Source: Paenibacillus piri | Lineage (GTDB): Bacteria; Bacillota; Bacilli; Paenibacillales; NBRC-103111 | Direction of reading: 5' to 3' | DNA length: 60,729 nt | Assembly (NCBI RefSeq): GCF_004354045.1 | Contig: NZ_SMRT01000028.1 | Location: forward strand, 1-60,729 | Shown: positions 53,092 to 60,413 of the stretch, in pieces | Position numbering within the stretch: position 1 is the first letter of the stretch | Layout: each line of letters begins with the position of its first letter | Translations under genes and position numbers: made by a program | The notes under the pieces: generated by a model | Database searches by the model: none | Told to the model about the DNA's origin: nothing | What the model saw: the letters and a program-made list of their open reading frames with translations, nothing else

Positions 53092-53197
53092 CTAAACATT
53101 CCTGTTAGTCCTAAGAAATGGACTTTGTCAAAAAAGGAGCGCCTCGGTATGATGGGTTTGTCCAAGGTTCAAAACCCAACACCATCAAGGAGGCGCG
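53092..53197. mobile_element. Solo IS110 left end with bridge-RNA-like hairpin
   Basis: GCTAAACATTCCTGTTA starts a stretch that follows the leader of the IS110 element at 20.2 kb closely. The hairpin stems (GAGCGCC, GATGGGTT/AACCCA) are kept while several loop bases differ. The similarity stops at the point where the transposase would begin. The transposase is missing. Confidence 0.7.
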
Positions 53198-53265
53198 AAG
53201 AAAAATTATTATTGTACAATTTTGAACCCAATCGTCAAAATTAATTGGCGATGGGTTTTTTGTCC

Positions 53266-53388
53266 TGTCGGGAATGGGATAAAGTTCTTGTCAACCAACC
53301 GACAATAATATCATGTGATTTGTTGATTTGTCGGGTGACAAGAACATAATCCCGAAATTGACAAGAACATTATGGTTACATAACGTGG
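53266..53388. repeat. TGTCGG-family repeat, copy E (rearranged)
   Basis: One end in reverse (TGTCGGGAATGGGATAAAGT, 53266) is followed by a forward end (TGTCGGGTGACAAGAACATA, 53331). The interior terminator and palindrome are missing. The tail GGTTACATAACGTGG matches that after copy D. An imperfect terminator (AACCCA ... TGGGTTTTTT) lies just upstream, at 53225-53262. Confidence 0.6.
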
Positions 53389-53499
53389 TATACTGGCCAT
53401 ATCACTGCAATCAATCAATTAAAACCAGCTAATAGTTTGTCAGCATTTTTCTCTTAAATTATACTGAGCTAGGCTGTATACTTTTGCGAGGGGTTCAAG

Positions 53500-53688
53500 T
53501 TTTTGCGGGCTACAGTGAATGGCGGTTATCCCGCGCTGGCTCAGTATGTGCCGAGTAAGGAGGCATCCGTCCTGGTGCCTTGGGGCATCCACGTGATTGA
53601 AGTGAAAGATAATCGCATATTCCATGTTCAATTCATAAATGCAAAATTATTTTCTCGATTGGGGTTTCCGGAACAAATAGACCGATGA
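53500..53688 (+). pseudogene. C-terminal fragment of a SigJ-like sigma factor
   Basis: The frame reads RATVNGGYPALAQYVPSKEA and then GIHVIEVKDNRIFHVQFINAKLFSRLGFPEQI. This is the SnoaL-like tail of ECF sigma factors. Regions 2 and 4 are missing. A different, complete sigma factor of this general class lies at 58.7 kb. Confidence 0.65.
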
Positions 53689-53753
53689 ATATGGGGATCG
53701 GCATTCGTCTATATTAGTGTGAAGCAAAATTCCCGAGGGAGGTGTCATTTATA

Positions 53754-54185
53754 ATGGAAACAAGTAATCAGGCTAAAGTAACCGTAGAGACCGTCATTCA
53801 AGTCCCTGTAGCAAAAGTATGGAGTTATTGGACCGAGCCGGACCATATCACGAAGTGGAATCAGCCTTCAGAGGATTGGCATGCGCCAAAAGCGGTAAAT
53901 GATTTGCAAGTCGGCGGGGAGTTCCTGACAAGGATGGAAGCAAAAGACGGCAGCATGGGCTTTGATTTTAGCGGCATTTATGACGAAGTAAAGCTGCATG
54001 AGTCAATTTCCTACACATTGGGAGACGGGCGGAAGGTGGATATTACTTTTGTTGATCAAGGTGACGCAACGAAGGTCGTTGAAATCTTCGACCCTGAGAG
54101 TACTCACCCCGTTGAGTTCCAGCAGGCGGGCTGGCAAGCGATTATGGACAGTTTCAAACGATATGCCGAAGAATCCGAGAGATAA
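53754..54185 (+). CDS. SRPBCC (AHSA1-like) domain protein
   Basis: 143 residues. VTVETVIQVPVAKVWSYWTEPDHITKWNQPSEDWHAPKAVNDLQVGGEF opens the START-like fold, and VEFQQAGWQAIMDSFKRYAE closes it. The fold binds hydrophobic ligands. GGGAGGTGTC precedes the ATG. Such proteins often accompany small ArsR regulators, but none is present. Confidence 0.85.
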   Translation: METSNQAKVTVETVIQVPVAKVWSYWTEPDHITKWNQPSEDWHAPKAVNDLQVGGEFLTRMEAKDGSMGFDFSGIYDEVKLHESISYTLGDGRKVDITFVDQGDATKVVEIFDPESTHPVEFQQAGWQAIMDSFKRYAEESER

Positions 54186-54276
54186 ATTGGGGCGCCCATC
54201 AGAGCGATATGCAAAACGAATACAGTTTCTGTAAAGTACTGGAGGTTACGTCGATCAATACGTATCCAGGCTCACA

Positions 54277-54421
54277 TGTCGGGTGACAAGAACATTATCT
54301 CATTAATTGCCGCATAAATGGCGGCTTTTTTGATTTATGGGATAAAGTTCTTGTCAAATTTCAATGACAAGAACTTTATCCCATTCCCGAAATTGACAAG
54401 AACATTATCCCATTCCCGACG
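54277..54421. repeat. TGTCGG-family repeat, copy F
   Basis: A full-length copy almost identical to copy D, including the hairpin, palindrome and final CATTCCCGACG. The tail GATGGTTACATAACATC again matches D for about 15 bases. Confidence 0.8.
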
Positions 54422-54498
54422 ATGGTTACATAACATCATATTGACCGAGTTTTGTGCCGAAAAGCTTATTCCGAACAACTTCCTTTAAGGGAGACGAT

Positions 54499-54630
54499 AT
54501 GGTGACGCCGAAGGTGACGAACGCCGCTTTCCACAATCCGCTGAGCTCGCTGGATCGGATCGTGTTCGGGTCGAATCCGGACACGGTCGGTACCGCCTAC
54601 TTCGATAACATCACGATAACGACTCCGTAA
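54499..54630 (+). pseudogene. C-terminal fragment of a secreted or carbohydrate-related protein
   Basis: The frame reads NPLSSLDRIVFGSNPDTVGT and then AYFDNITITTP with a stop. The pattern AYFDNI is common at the end of laminin-G/concanavalin-like domains of polysaccharide-degrading enzymes. The upstream part is gone. Confidence 0.4.
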
Positions 54631-54649
54631 CGGCGGAGCGGCAAGACAC

Positions 54650-54712
54650 GAGCCCCCTGAAGCAGAAGGATCCGGGTGACAAGCCAGGACCGCTTACTTT
54701 AGGGGGTTTTTA
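54650..54712 (+). terminator. Long hairpin terminator
   Basis: CCCCCTGAAG and CTTTAGGGGG pair (one mismatch) across a structured loop, followed by TTTTTA. It follows the carbohydrate-related fragment and is followed by a GTATAATG promoter box for the next gene. Confidence 0.6.
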
Positions 54713-54773
54713 TTTCCAATCCCAATAAGCGTATAATGAAGTTATCCCATAATGGATTGGAGAGTGCAGTCAT

Positions 54774-55706
54774 ATGCAATATCGTAAATTAGGCAAGAAT
54801 GGCCCGGAAATATCGGCCATCGGGTTCGGCTCCTGGGCAGCCGGGGGAGATTGGGGAGGCCAGGACGATCAGCTTACTGCAGAAAGCGTTCGTGCCGCGT
54901 TAGATGCCGGGGTTACCTTTTTTGATACGGCACCGGTATATGGAAAAGGGCATTCCGAAGAAGTGATAGGCCAAGCCTTAAAGGGCGACCGCAGCAGGGT
55001 AGTTCTCGCGACCAAGTGTGGCATGGTGTGGGATGAGAACCTGAAGGTTTCCAAGAACGGCTCCTACGCCTCCATCCTTCGGGAAGCGGAAGATTCCTTG
55101 CGTCGCCTAGGTACCGACTATATTGATCTTTATCAGATGCACTGGCCGGATACGGATACGAAGGCCTCTGCGGAAGAAACGATGCGCGCCATGGACAAGC
55201 TGGTCCAGGACGGGAAGGTCCGCTATGTAGGTGTGAGCAATTACAGCATTCCGCTGCTGGAGGAATCCCTTGCGGTCCGCCACGTCGATTCCCTGCAGCC
55301 TCCCTATTCGATTCTTAGACCGGCCATCGAGAAGGAAATTTTGCCCTACTGTCAAGAGAAAGGGATCGGGGTAGTTTCCTACAGCGCGCTAACCTCGGGG
55401 CTTCTGTCCGGCAATTATACCTATGAGACCAAGTTCCCCGAAACGGATTGGCGGTCGCGGAACAAAGCTCACACGGTGGACCTGCGCAGCAACGTGGATC
55501 GTGCGGAGAAGCTGAAGGTGATCGCGAATGGGCTCGGCCTCACCCTTCCGCAGCTTGCCGTCGCGTACGTCCTCGCGCATCCGGCGATCACGAGCGCCAT
55601 CGTAGGTGTCCGCAAGCCGAGCCATATTCTCGGTGTGCTGCCGGCAACGGAAGTGAAGCTGGACGAAGCGACGTTAGCGGAAATTCGCGCGATCGCCGCA
55701 AGCTGA
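54774..55706 (+). CDS. Aldo/keto reductase
   Basis: 310 residues. Catalytic tetrad positions are clear: Asp in FFDTAPVYGKGHSEE, the Tyr of the same segment, Lys in VLATKCG and His in YQMHWPD. RYVGVSNYS and the C-terminal VGVRKPSHI (NADPH phosphate binding) complete the family pattern. It should reduce aldehydes with NADPH. GGAGAG precedes the ATG, and GTATAATG serves as -10 box. A second, broken family member follows. Confidence 0.92.
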   Translation: MQYRKLGKNGPEISAIGFGSWAAGGDWGGQDDQLTAESVRAALDAGVTFFDTAPVYGKGHSEEVIGQALKGDRSRVVLATKCGMVWDENLKVSKNGSYASILREAEDSLRRLGTDYIDLYQMHWPDTDTKASAEETMRAMDKLVQDGKVRYVGVSNYSIPLLEESLAVRHVDSLQPPYSILRPAIEKEILPYCQEKGIGVVSYSALTSGLLSGNYTYETKFPETDWRSRNKAHTVDLRSNVDRAEKLKVIANGLGLTLPQLAVAYVLAHPAITSAIVGVRKPSHILGVLPATEVKLDEATLAEIRAIAAS

Positions 55707-55785
55707 ACGGGGTGTTCCTTACTCCATCAGTGTACTAGCCGTTGCTGTCACTCTTAGCGAGCGGGGGGGGCGGCGCACCGCGTGG

Positions 55786-55857
55786 CAAGTATACTGGAAG
55801 TGAGTAGGTTTCAAAATGTTCAGTCATTTCCATTCCGGGCAACCTCACTTATACTTG
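55786..55857. promoter_or_regulatory. Inverted repeat before the second aldo/keto reductase
   Basis: CAAGTATA-ctgg-AAGTGAG on one side and CTCACTTATACTTG on the other form a broken inverted repeat about 70 bases overall. It looks like an operator for a HxlR- or MarR-type regulator, but no such gene is nearby. Confidence 0.45.
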
Positions 55858-55888
55858 AGGGTAGAACGGAAGTGAGGAGTGACGGGTC

Positions 55889-56150
55889 ATGGAATATGGT
55901 AGATTGGGTAAGACCGGGCTGAATATTTCGCGGATTGGCTTAGGCTGCTGGAATTTTGGGAGCAGCAATCCGCGGTGGGGAAAGCCAGGCAAGGTAATAG
56001 AGGCTGACGCGGCGGTTAACATCATTCATCAAGCTATCGATAAGGGAATTAATTTTTTTGACACGGCTAACCGTTATACCGGCGGGGAGTCCGAGGAGAT
56101 TCTCGGCCGCGCGATCCGGGGGCATCGCGATCACGACGGTGGCCAGTCGG
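55889..56150 (+). pseudogene. Aldo/keto reductase, N-terminal fragment
   Basis: About 85 residues: YGRLGKTGLNISRIGLGCWNFG ... NFFDTANRYTGGESEEILGRAI, containing the catalytic Asp and Tyr. The frame then runs into a partial TAACGGG border (56160-56195) and ends. The Lys and His of the tetrad are missing. AAGTGAGGAG precedes the ATG. Confidence 0.8.
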
Positions 56151-56331
56151 AAAAGATCTGCTACCGTCGTTGCGCTAACTGGCAGTTTTGTCACAATACG
56201 TGATGGATTGACGTCGAATAATCGGCGTCTTTTTTTAGTTTGAATATTAAATTTCAAAGACAATCAAGAAGGGCTACATGGGGAAGAGGGAACTGGTGCA
56301 AAAAAAATTACAGAACTCTATCGACAAAACG

Positions 56332-56378
56332 ATTCTACTAAAGTAGAATGTAAATATGTGATTCTACAGCAGTAGAAT
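56332..56378. promoter_or_regulatory. Two BlaI/MecI-type operators
   Basis: ATTCTACtaaaGTAGAAT and ATTCTACagcaGTAGAAT are perfect seven-base inverted repeats, 29 bases centre to centre. They resemble the TACTA-type dyads bound by BlaI/MecI. They lie 25-70 bases before the BlaI-like gene, so that protein probably represses its own operon. Confidence 0.8.
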
Positions 56379-56401
56379 ATATATGAACGAGGTGTTTTCA
56401 T

Positions 56402-56761
56402 TTGGTCATGAGGTTATTCGATAGCGAGCTTAATATTATGGAAATCTTGTGGAAAGAAGGCGATACCCCTGCAAAGAGAATTGCAGAAATTGCAAAAGAA
56501 AAAGTAGGTTGGAGTAAAACAACAACGTATACCATCATCAAGAGATGCCTTGATAAAGGGGCGGTCGAGCGGCATGAGCCTAATTTCGTTTGCCATGCGC
56601 TTGTTACACGAGAGCAAGCGCAAGAACACGAAACAACAGAGTTGATTAATAAAATGTATGATGGCGCCCCCGACAGACTGATTGCTTCATTGTTGGGACA
56701 GAAACGACTGTCGACGGAAGAAATTAACCGCTTAAAACGTCTAATCGATAGTTTGGAATGA
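56402..56761 (+). CDS. BlaI/MecI/CopY-family repressor
   Basis: 119 residues. LFDSELNIMEILWKEGDTPAKRIAEIAKEKVGWSKTTTYTIIKRCLDKGAVERHEP covers the winged helix (residues about 5-60); the C-terminal dimer helices follow. GAGGTG seven bases before the TTG sets the start. It lies nine bases ahead of a BlaR1-type gene. In known systems the membrane protease cleaves or signals cleavage of this repressor. Confidence 0.9.
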   Translation: MVMRLFDSELNIMEILWKEGDTPAKRIAEIAKEKVGWSKTTTYTIIKRCLDKGAVERHEPNFVCHALVTREQAQEHETTELINKMYDGAPDRLIASLLGQKRLSTEEINRLKRLIDSLE

Positions 56762-56770
56762 GGTGAGGGA

Positions 56771-58447
56771 ATGTCGTTACTTCAATTAAGTATCTCGGCT
56801 TCCGTCTTTATTCTTGCAGTTATTTTCTTACGTTCTTTGCTTATTCACAAGCTGCCCAAAATGACCTTTATGTTTCTTTGGGGTGTTGCACTAATTCAAT
56901 TACTTGTACCTATTTCAGTTCAATCGCAATTTAGTATTTTTACGGCAGCGGAACATTTAAGCAGAATGTTTACAGCGCCAAAATTGATTTCCACGCCAGA
57001 AAGTTCAACATTTATGAATGGAACTACGGTAATTATGCCACCAATTACAGAACATGTGACCGCGCCGATTGTGCCATTGAAGACGGCTTCACAAATATCG
57101 CCTATTGTGTGGGTGTGGTTAGTTGGTTTTACGTTGTGTGGTTTATTTTTTATCATTCCGCATTTAAGGTATCGCAAAATCTACAAAATGGCTGTGCCTA
57201 TTAGAAACGATTTTATAAGAAAATGGCAGCATTCAAATTTGTTATGGCGAGATGTTCAAATCAGGCAACTAGATAATATTTCAACTCCGCTTACCTACGG
57301 TATTTTTCGGCCTGTTGTACTCTTGCCGAAAAATTTAGACTATGACGATGAGAAACAACTTGCGCTTATCCTGACCCACGAATTTACGCACATCAAGCGA
57401 TTCGACACACTAAAAAAATGGATTCTTGCCACTAGCGTATGCGTCCATTGGTTCAACCCTTTTGTATGGGTCATGTATATTCTTGCCAACCGCGATATCG
57501 AGCTATTCTGTGATGAAACAGTCATACGAAAATTTGGGGAAAACACGAAACCTACTTATGCTAGAGCGCTTGTACGCTTGGAAGAAAAGAAAATCGGTTT
57601 GTCGCCGATGATTATTAGCTTTTCCAAAAACTCGATCGAAGAAAGGATTATTTCGATCATGAAAACCAAGAAAATCACGATCGCCACGACGCTGCTCGCT
57701 ATTGGGCTTGTAGCCAGTGTCGTTATCATCTTCGCGACTTCTGCATTGGACAAAACGGAAGCTGTTACGGATGTCGACAATCCTACAGCCGAACCTTCAG
57801 CCGAAATAGTGCCCGCATTATATCAAGGTGCCATCACTACCGAGATAGTGCCCGCATTATCTCAAGGTGCCACCATTACAGATTTAATGCCGCACGATTT
57901 AACATTCAACAAGAAATATGATGTACCGAAGTTGATAGACAGCCTAATGGCTTCAAAGTATCGTGCAGTTTATATGGACAACGAAATATATCTTCGTGTC
58001 ATGATGGATAACACAGTACAGATAAGCAAAGATAATGGCGCAGTTTGGAAAAAATATGATACTGATGAAGTCGATGCAAAAGAATTTGCAAAATGGCTGC
58101 TGATAAATGATCCGATTTCGGGCTATTCAATGAAAGAAGTTCAGAGTCGCTTGGCAAACGGGGCAGAAGTAAAACATTTAGTGTTTGAAAATGTAAAAGA
58201 GATGTATTTCATAATCGACAGGAACGGCGTACAGATTGAACTTGTACAGCCTGAAAAAATATCTTCTGTTCTGATCGACGGTCAAAGAATGATGATTACT
58301 TCCGCTATATCAGCCCAGATGCTGAAATCATTTTATGACTTGTTAGTGTCGAACAATATACTTTCGGAAACTTATGCAGAACAAGATTATTCGGAAAGAA
58401 TTAAGTATCTTGAAAAAAATCTCCCTAACTTTATCGTGACGAAATAA
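56771..58447 (+). CDS. M56-family (BlaR1/MecR1-like) sensor peptidase
   Basis: 558 residues. Several membrane segments, zinc peptidase motif HEFTHIKRFD with the HExxH at about 203-207, and the third ligand in NRDIELFCDE near 243. A further membrane helix lies near 300-320. The outer C-terminal domain is not a penicillin-binding domain: no SxxK or KTG motif was seen. It begins with a duplicated EIVPAL-x-QGA segment. So the signal is probably not a beta-lactam. GAGGTGAGG precedes the ATG. It should inactivate the BlaI-like repressor upstream. No effector gene follows; its target may lie elsewhere. Confidence 0.88.
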   Translation: MSLLQLSISASVFILAVIFLRSLLIHKLPKMTFMFLWGVALIQLLVPISVQSQFSIFTAAEHLSRMFTAPKLISTPESSTFMNGTTVIMPPITEHVTAPIVPLKTASQISPIVWVWLVGFTLCGLFFIIPHLRYRKIYKMAVPIRNDFIRKWQHSNLLWRDVQIRQLDNISTPLTYGIFRPVVLLPKNLDYDDEKQLALILTHEFTHIKRFDTLKKWILATSVCVHWFNPFVWVMYILANRDIELFCDETVIRKFGENTKPTYARALVRLEEKKIGLSPMIISFSKNSIEERIISIMKTKKITIATTLLAIGLVASVVIIFATSALDKTEAVTDVDNPTAEPSAEIVPALYQGAITTEIVPALSQGATITDLMPHDLTFNKKYDVPKLIDSLMASKYRAVYMDNEIYLRVMMDNTVQISKDNGAVWKKYDTDEVDAKEFAKWLLINDPISGYSMKEVQSRLANGAEVKHLVFENVKEMYFIIDRNGVQIELVQPEKISSVLIDGQRMMITSAISAQMLKSFYDLLVSNNILSETYAEQDYSERIKYLEKNLPNFIVTK

Positions 58448-58556
58448 AGGAGGGTTACCGTCCTTTATGAATAACCAATCGGCGTCGCTCAAAATATCGG
58501 CGTCTATTCATTTTTGAAACTTGAAATAGGCTTCAGTAACTATTTGGCGGGTGCTA

Positions 58557-58625
58557 CGCCAACGGATACGATAGTGCAACACCAAAACGGCTCAGCCGTC
58601 ATTGCGCTAATTGGCAGTTTAGTGT
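58557..58625. repeat. TAACGGG-hairpin repeat
   Basis: CCAACGGATACGATAGT and CTAATTGGCAGTTTAGT flank the same AAACGGCTCAGCCGTC hairpin as the copy at 13.5 kb, with an identical core of nearly 50 bases. Nothing else is supported between the BlaR1-like stop and the sigma factor start. Confidence 0.65.
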
Positions 58626-58734
58626 AATGAATAGCCACAGGGATGGCAGCTATACAATTTTTTTTGCATGTACCGTATAATTTGGGAATCAAGACACGTC
58701 TTACATAGTGAAGATCACGACAGGAGGGGATGAA

Positions 58735-59679
58735 ATGGCGGATCGCTATGACCCGATCGCGGGAGAGACGCGCGCCCTGCACAGGAAGTTCGAGGCGTTA
58801 ATAGAACCGCATCGCCAATCCCTGTGGAGCTACTGCCGGTACTTAACCGGTTCTCCATGGGACGGAGAGGACTTATTTCAAGAGACGTTACTTAAAGCAT
58901 TCGCCACGATGGCACAGATGTGGCATCCGGTCGCTTATCGCTCCTATTTATTCCGGATCGCCACAAATACCCGGATCGATGTGATGCGCCGAAAGCGGTT
59001 ACCTATAGAACCGTATGAGGAAACTGAAAGCCATGTATCGACCTGCCGGAAGATTGACCCGACAGAACTTATTGAGGTGGTGGAGATGCTCGTGCAACAC
59101 CTACCTCCCAGGCAGATCGCGGTACTCCTGCTGATGGAAGTTTTCGGCTTCGTGGCCTCGGAGGTGGCCGGCATGGTCCGGATGACCGAGGGATCCGTGT
59201 ATGCTGTACTTCACCGTGCGAGGGCAAACGTCCGCCGATATTGGGATGCAGTTCCGAAGCAAGTCCCTACGGAGCTGCAAGAAACAGAAGCCGCTTTGAT
59301 CGAGACGTTGCTTCAAGCGATGAGGGACGGTGACTCTGAACGCATCATCGGAATGCTGGAAGAAAGTGTCCACAACGATGCGCAACCGGGACTCCAGGAG
59401 TACTCCAAGCAGGAAATGATCGATGGCTCCTGGGGACACCGAGGCCCGGCGCAGCTCGTCTCCCTTAAGACGCTGTGGGGCCGTAAGGTATTCGTCGTGC
59501 TTGTGGAGACGGATGAAGGCCCCGCGCTACACGATATCCGGGAGTTCGAGTTCGACAACGGCAGGATTGTCTATAACAGAGGGTTTTATTTCTGCAAAGA
59601 GCTGTTGTTTGAGGCAGGTAAACATCTCGGAGTACCCGTACAGCTGCAGAAGGCGCCGGGGATCGACTGGCGTTCCTAA
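58735..59679 (+). CDS. ECF-type sigma factor with SnoaL-like C-terminal domain
   Basis: About 314 residues. Region 2: SYCRYLTGSPWDGEDLFQETLLKAFATM ... YRSYLFRIATNTRIDVMRRKRL (about residues 30-90). Region 4: LPPRQIAVLLLMEVFGFVASEVAGMVRMTEGSVYAVLHRARANVRR. A SnoaL-like domain of about 120 residues follows and replaces an anti-sigma factor in such proteins, probably by binding a ligand. CAGGAGGGG sets the ATG at 58735. No target promoter was recognised. It is followed by a VOC gene in the same direction. Confidence 0.88.
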   Translation: MADRYDPIAGETRALHRKFEALIEPHRQSLWSYCRYLTGSPWDGEDLFQETLLKAFATMAQMWHPVAYRSYLFRIATNTRIDVMRRKRLPIEPYEETESHVSTCRKIDPTELIEVVEMLVQHLPPRQIAVLLLMEVFGFVASEVAGMVRMTEGSVYAVLHRARANVRRYWDAVPKQVPTELQETEAALIETLLQAMRDGDSERIIGMLEESVHNDAQPGLQEYSKQEMIDGSWGHRGPAQLVSLKTLWGRKVFVVLVETDEGPALHDIREFEFDNGRIVYNRGFYFCKELLFEAGKHLGVPVQLQKAPGIDWRS

Positions 59680-59733
59680 CATGTACCTATATCTGGCGCT
59701 AATATTTCCCATACTGATGTGGAGGTTTATGAG

Positions 59734-60144
59734 ATGAGTGAAATTAATAACGTATCTAATCGGTCCCCTATTGAAAGCAAGATTACTACCGTGATTTTAT
59801 GGTCCAGAAATCTTGATCGTACCGCTGAGATGTATAGCAAGTTGTTTCAACTCTCGCCAGACAAGCAGCGTCGTTCAGGCACCGGACATCTCCATTTTCT
59901 TCAACTTCAGAATGGTATTGATATTATGATTGATTCAAATGGCATGGATAAGGTACCTCTTCCAGATAAGGCACCTCCGTTATTCTTTATTCCAGCTACG
60001 GATATTGATAAAGCCGCCGAGTTTATACAAGAACTGGGATTTGAAATTATTTATGGTGGTATCCACAGAAATAACTCGGTTTCCTTCTTTAATATGAGGG
60101 ACCCAGATTTCAATGTCATAACAGTATGTCAGAATCATCAATAG
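59734..60144 (+). CDS. VOC family protein
   Basis: 136 residues of the glyoxalase/bleomycin-resistance fold: ITTVILWSRNLDRTAEMYSKLF, GHLHFLQLQNGIDIMID, FFIPATDIDKAAEFIQELGFEIIYGG and MRDPDFNVITVCQN. GGAGG eight bases before ATG 59734 sets the start. It lies 54 bases after the sigma factor and may be co-transcribed. Ligand unknown. Confidence 0.85.
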   Translation: MSEINNVSNRSPIESKITTVILWSRNLDRTAEMYSKLFQLSPDKQRRSGTGHLHFLQLQNGIDIMIDSNGMDKVPLPDKAPPLFFIPATDIDKAAEFIQELGFEIIYGGIHRNNSVSFFNMRDPDFNVITVCQNHQ

Positions 60145-60192
60145 AAATTCCACCACGCATGATCAAGTTCTAGAATTAAACCGTTTCTAAGC

Positions 60193-60285
60193 TTAACGGG
60201 TAACGATAGCTAAATAAAAACGTACGACGCGGCTGCCGACATCTATCGGCAGCCGCATTACGCTAACGGGCAGTATTGCTCAACA
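60193..60285. repeat. TAACGGG-hairpin repeat
   Basis: TTAACGGGTAACGATAGC and GCTAACGGGCAGTATTGC flank a perfect hairpin with CGGCTGCCGA/TCGGCAGCCG arms and an ACATCTA loop. This is the clearest copy in the window. Confidence 0.8.
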
Positions 60286-60413
60286 GATTTACTCGTACCG
60301 CGGTGGCTTGTTTCTGGAATTGAGCTATTAGCAATAGCTCAAGCAAGGCTAGACTATCACTGACTGTATCTGTCAACTATATTGAAGTACACTACAAGTA
60401 GGAGGCGATTCAA

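Noticed and set aside
13451..60285. TAACGGG repeats as integron attC sites
   Set aside because: Their two borders lie in the same direction, whereas attC needs complementary outer boxes. Only the GGCTAAC/GTTAGCC segments near 12-13.4 kb qualify.
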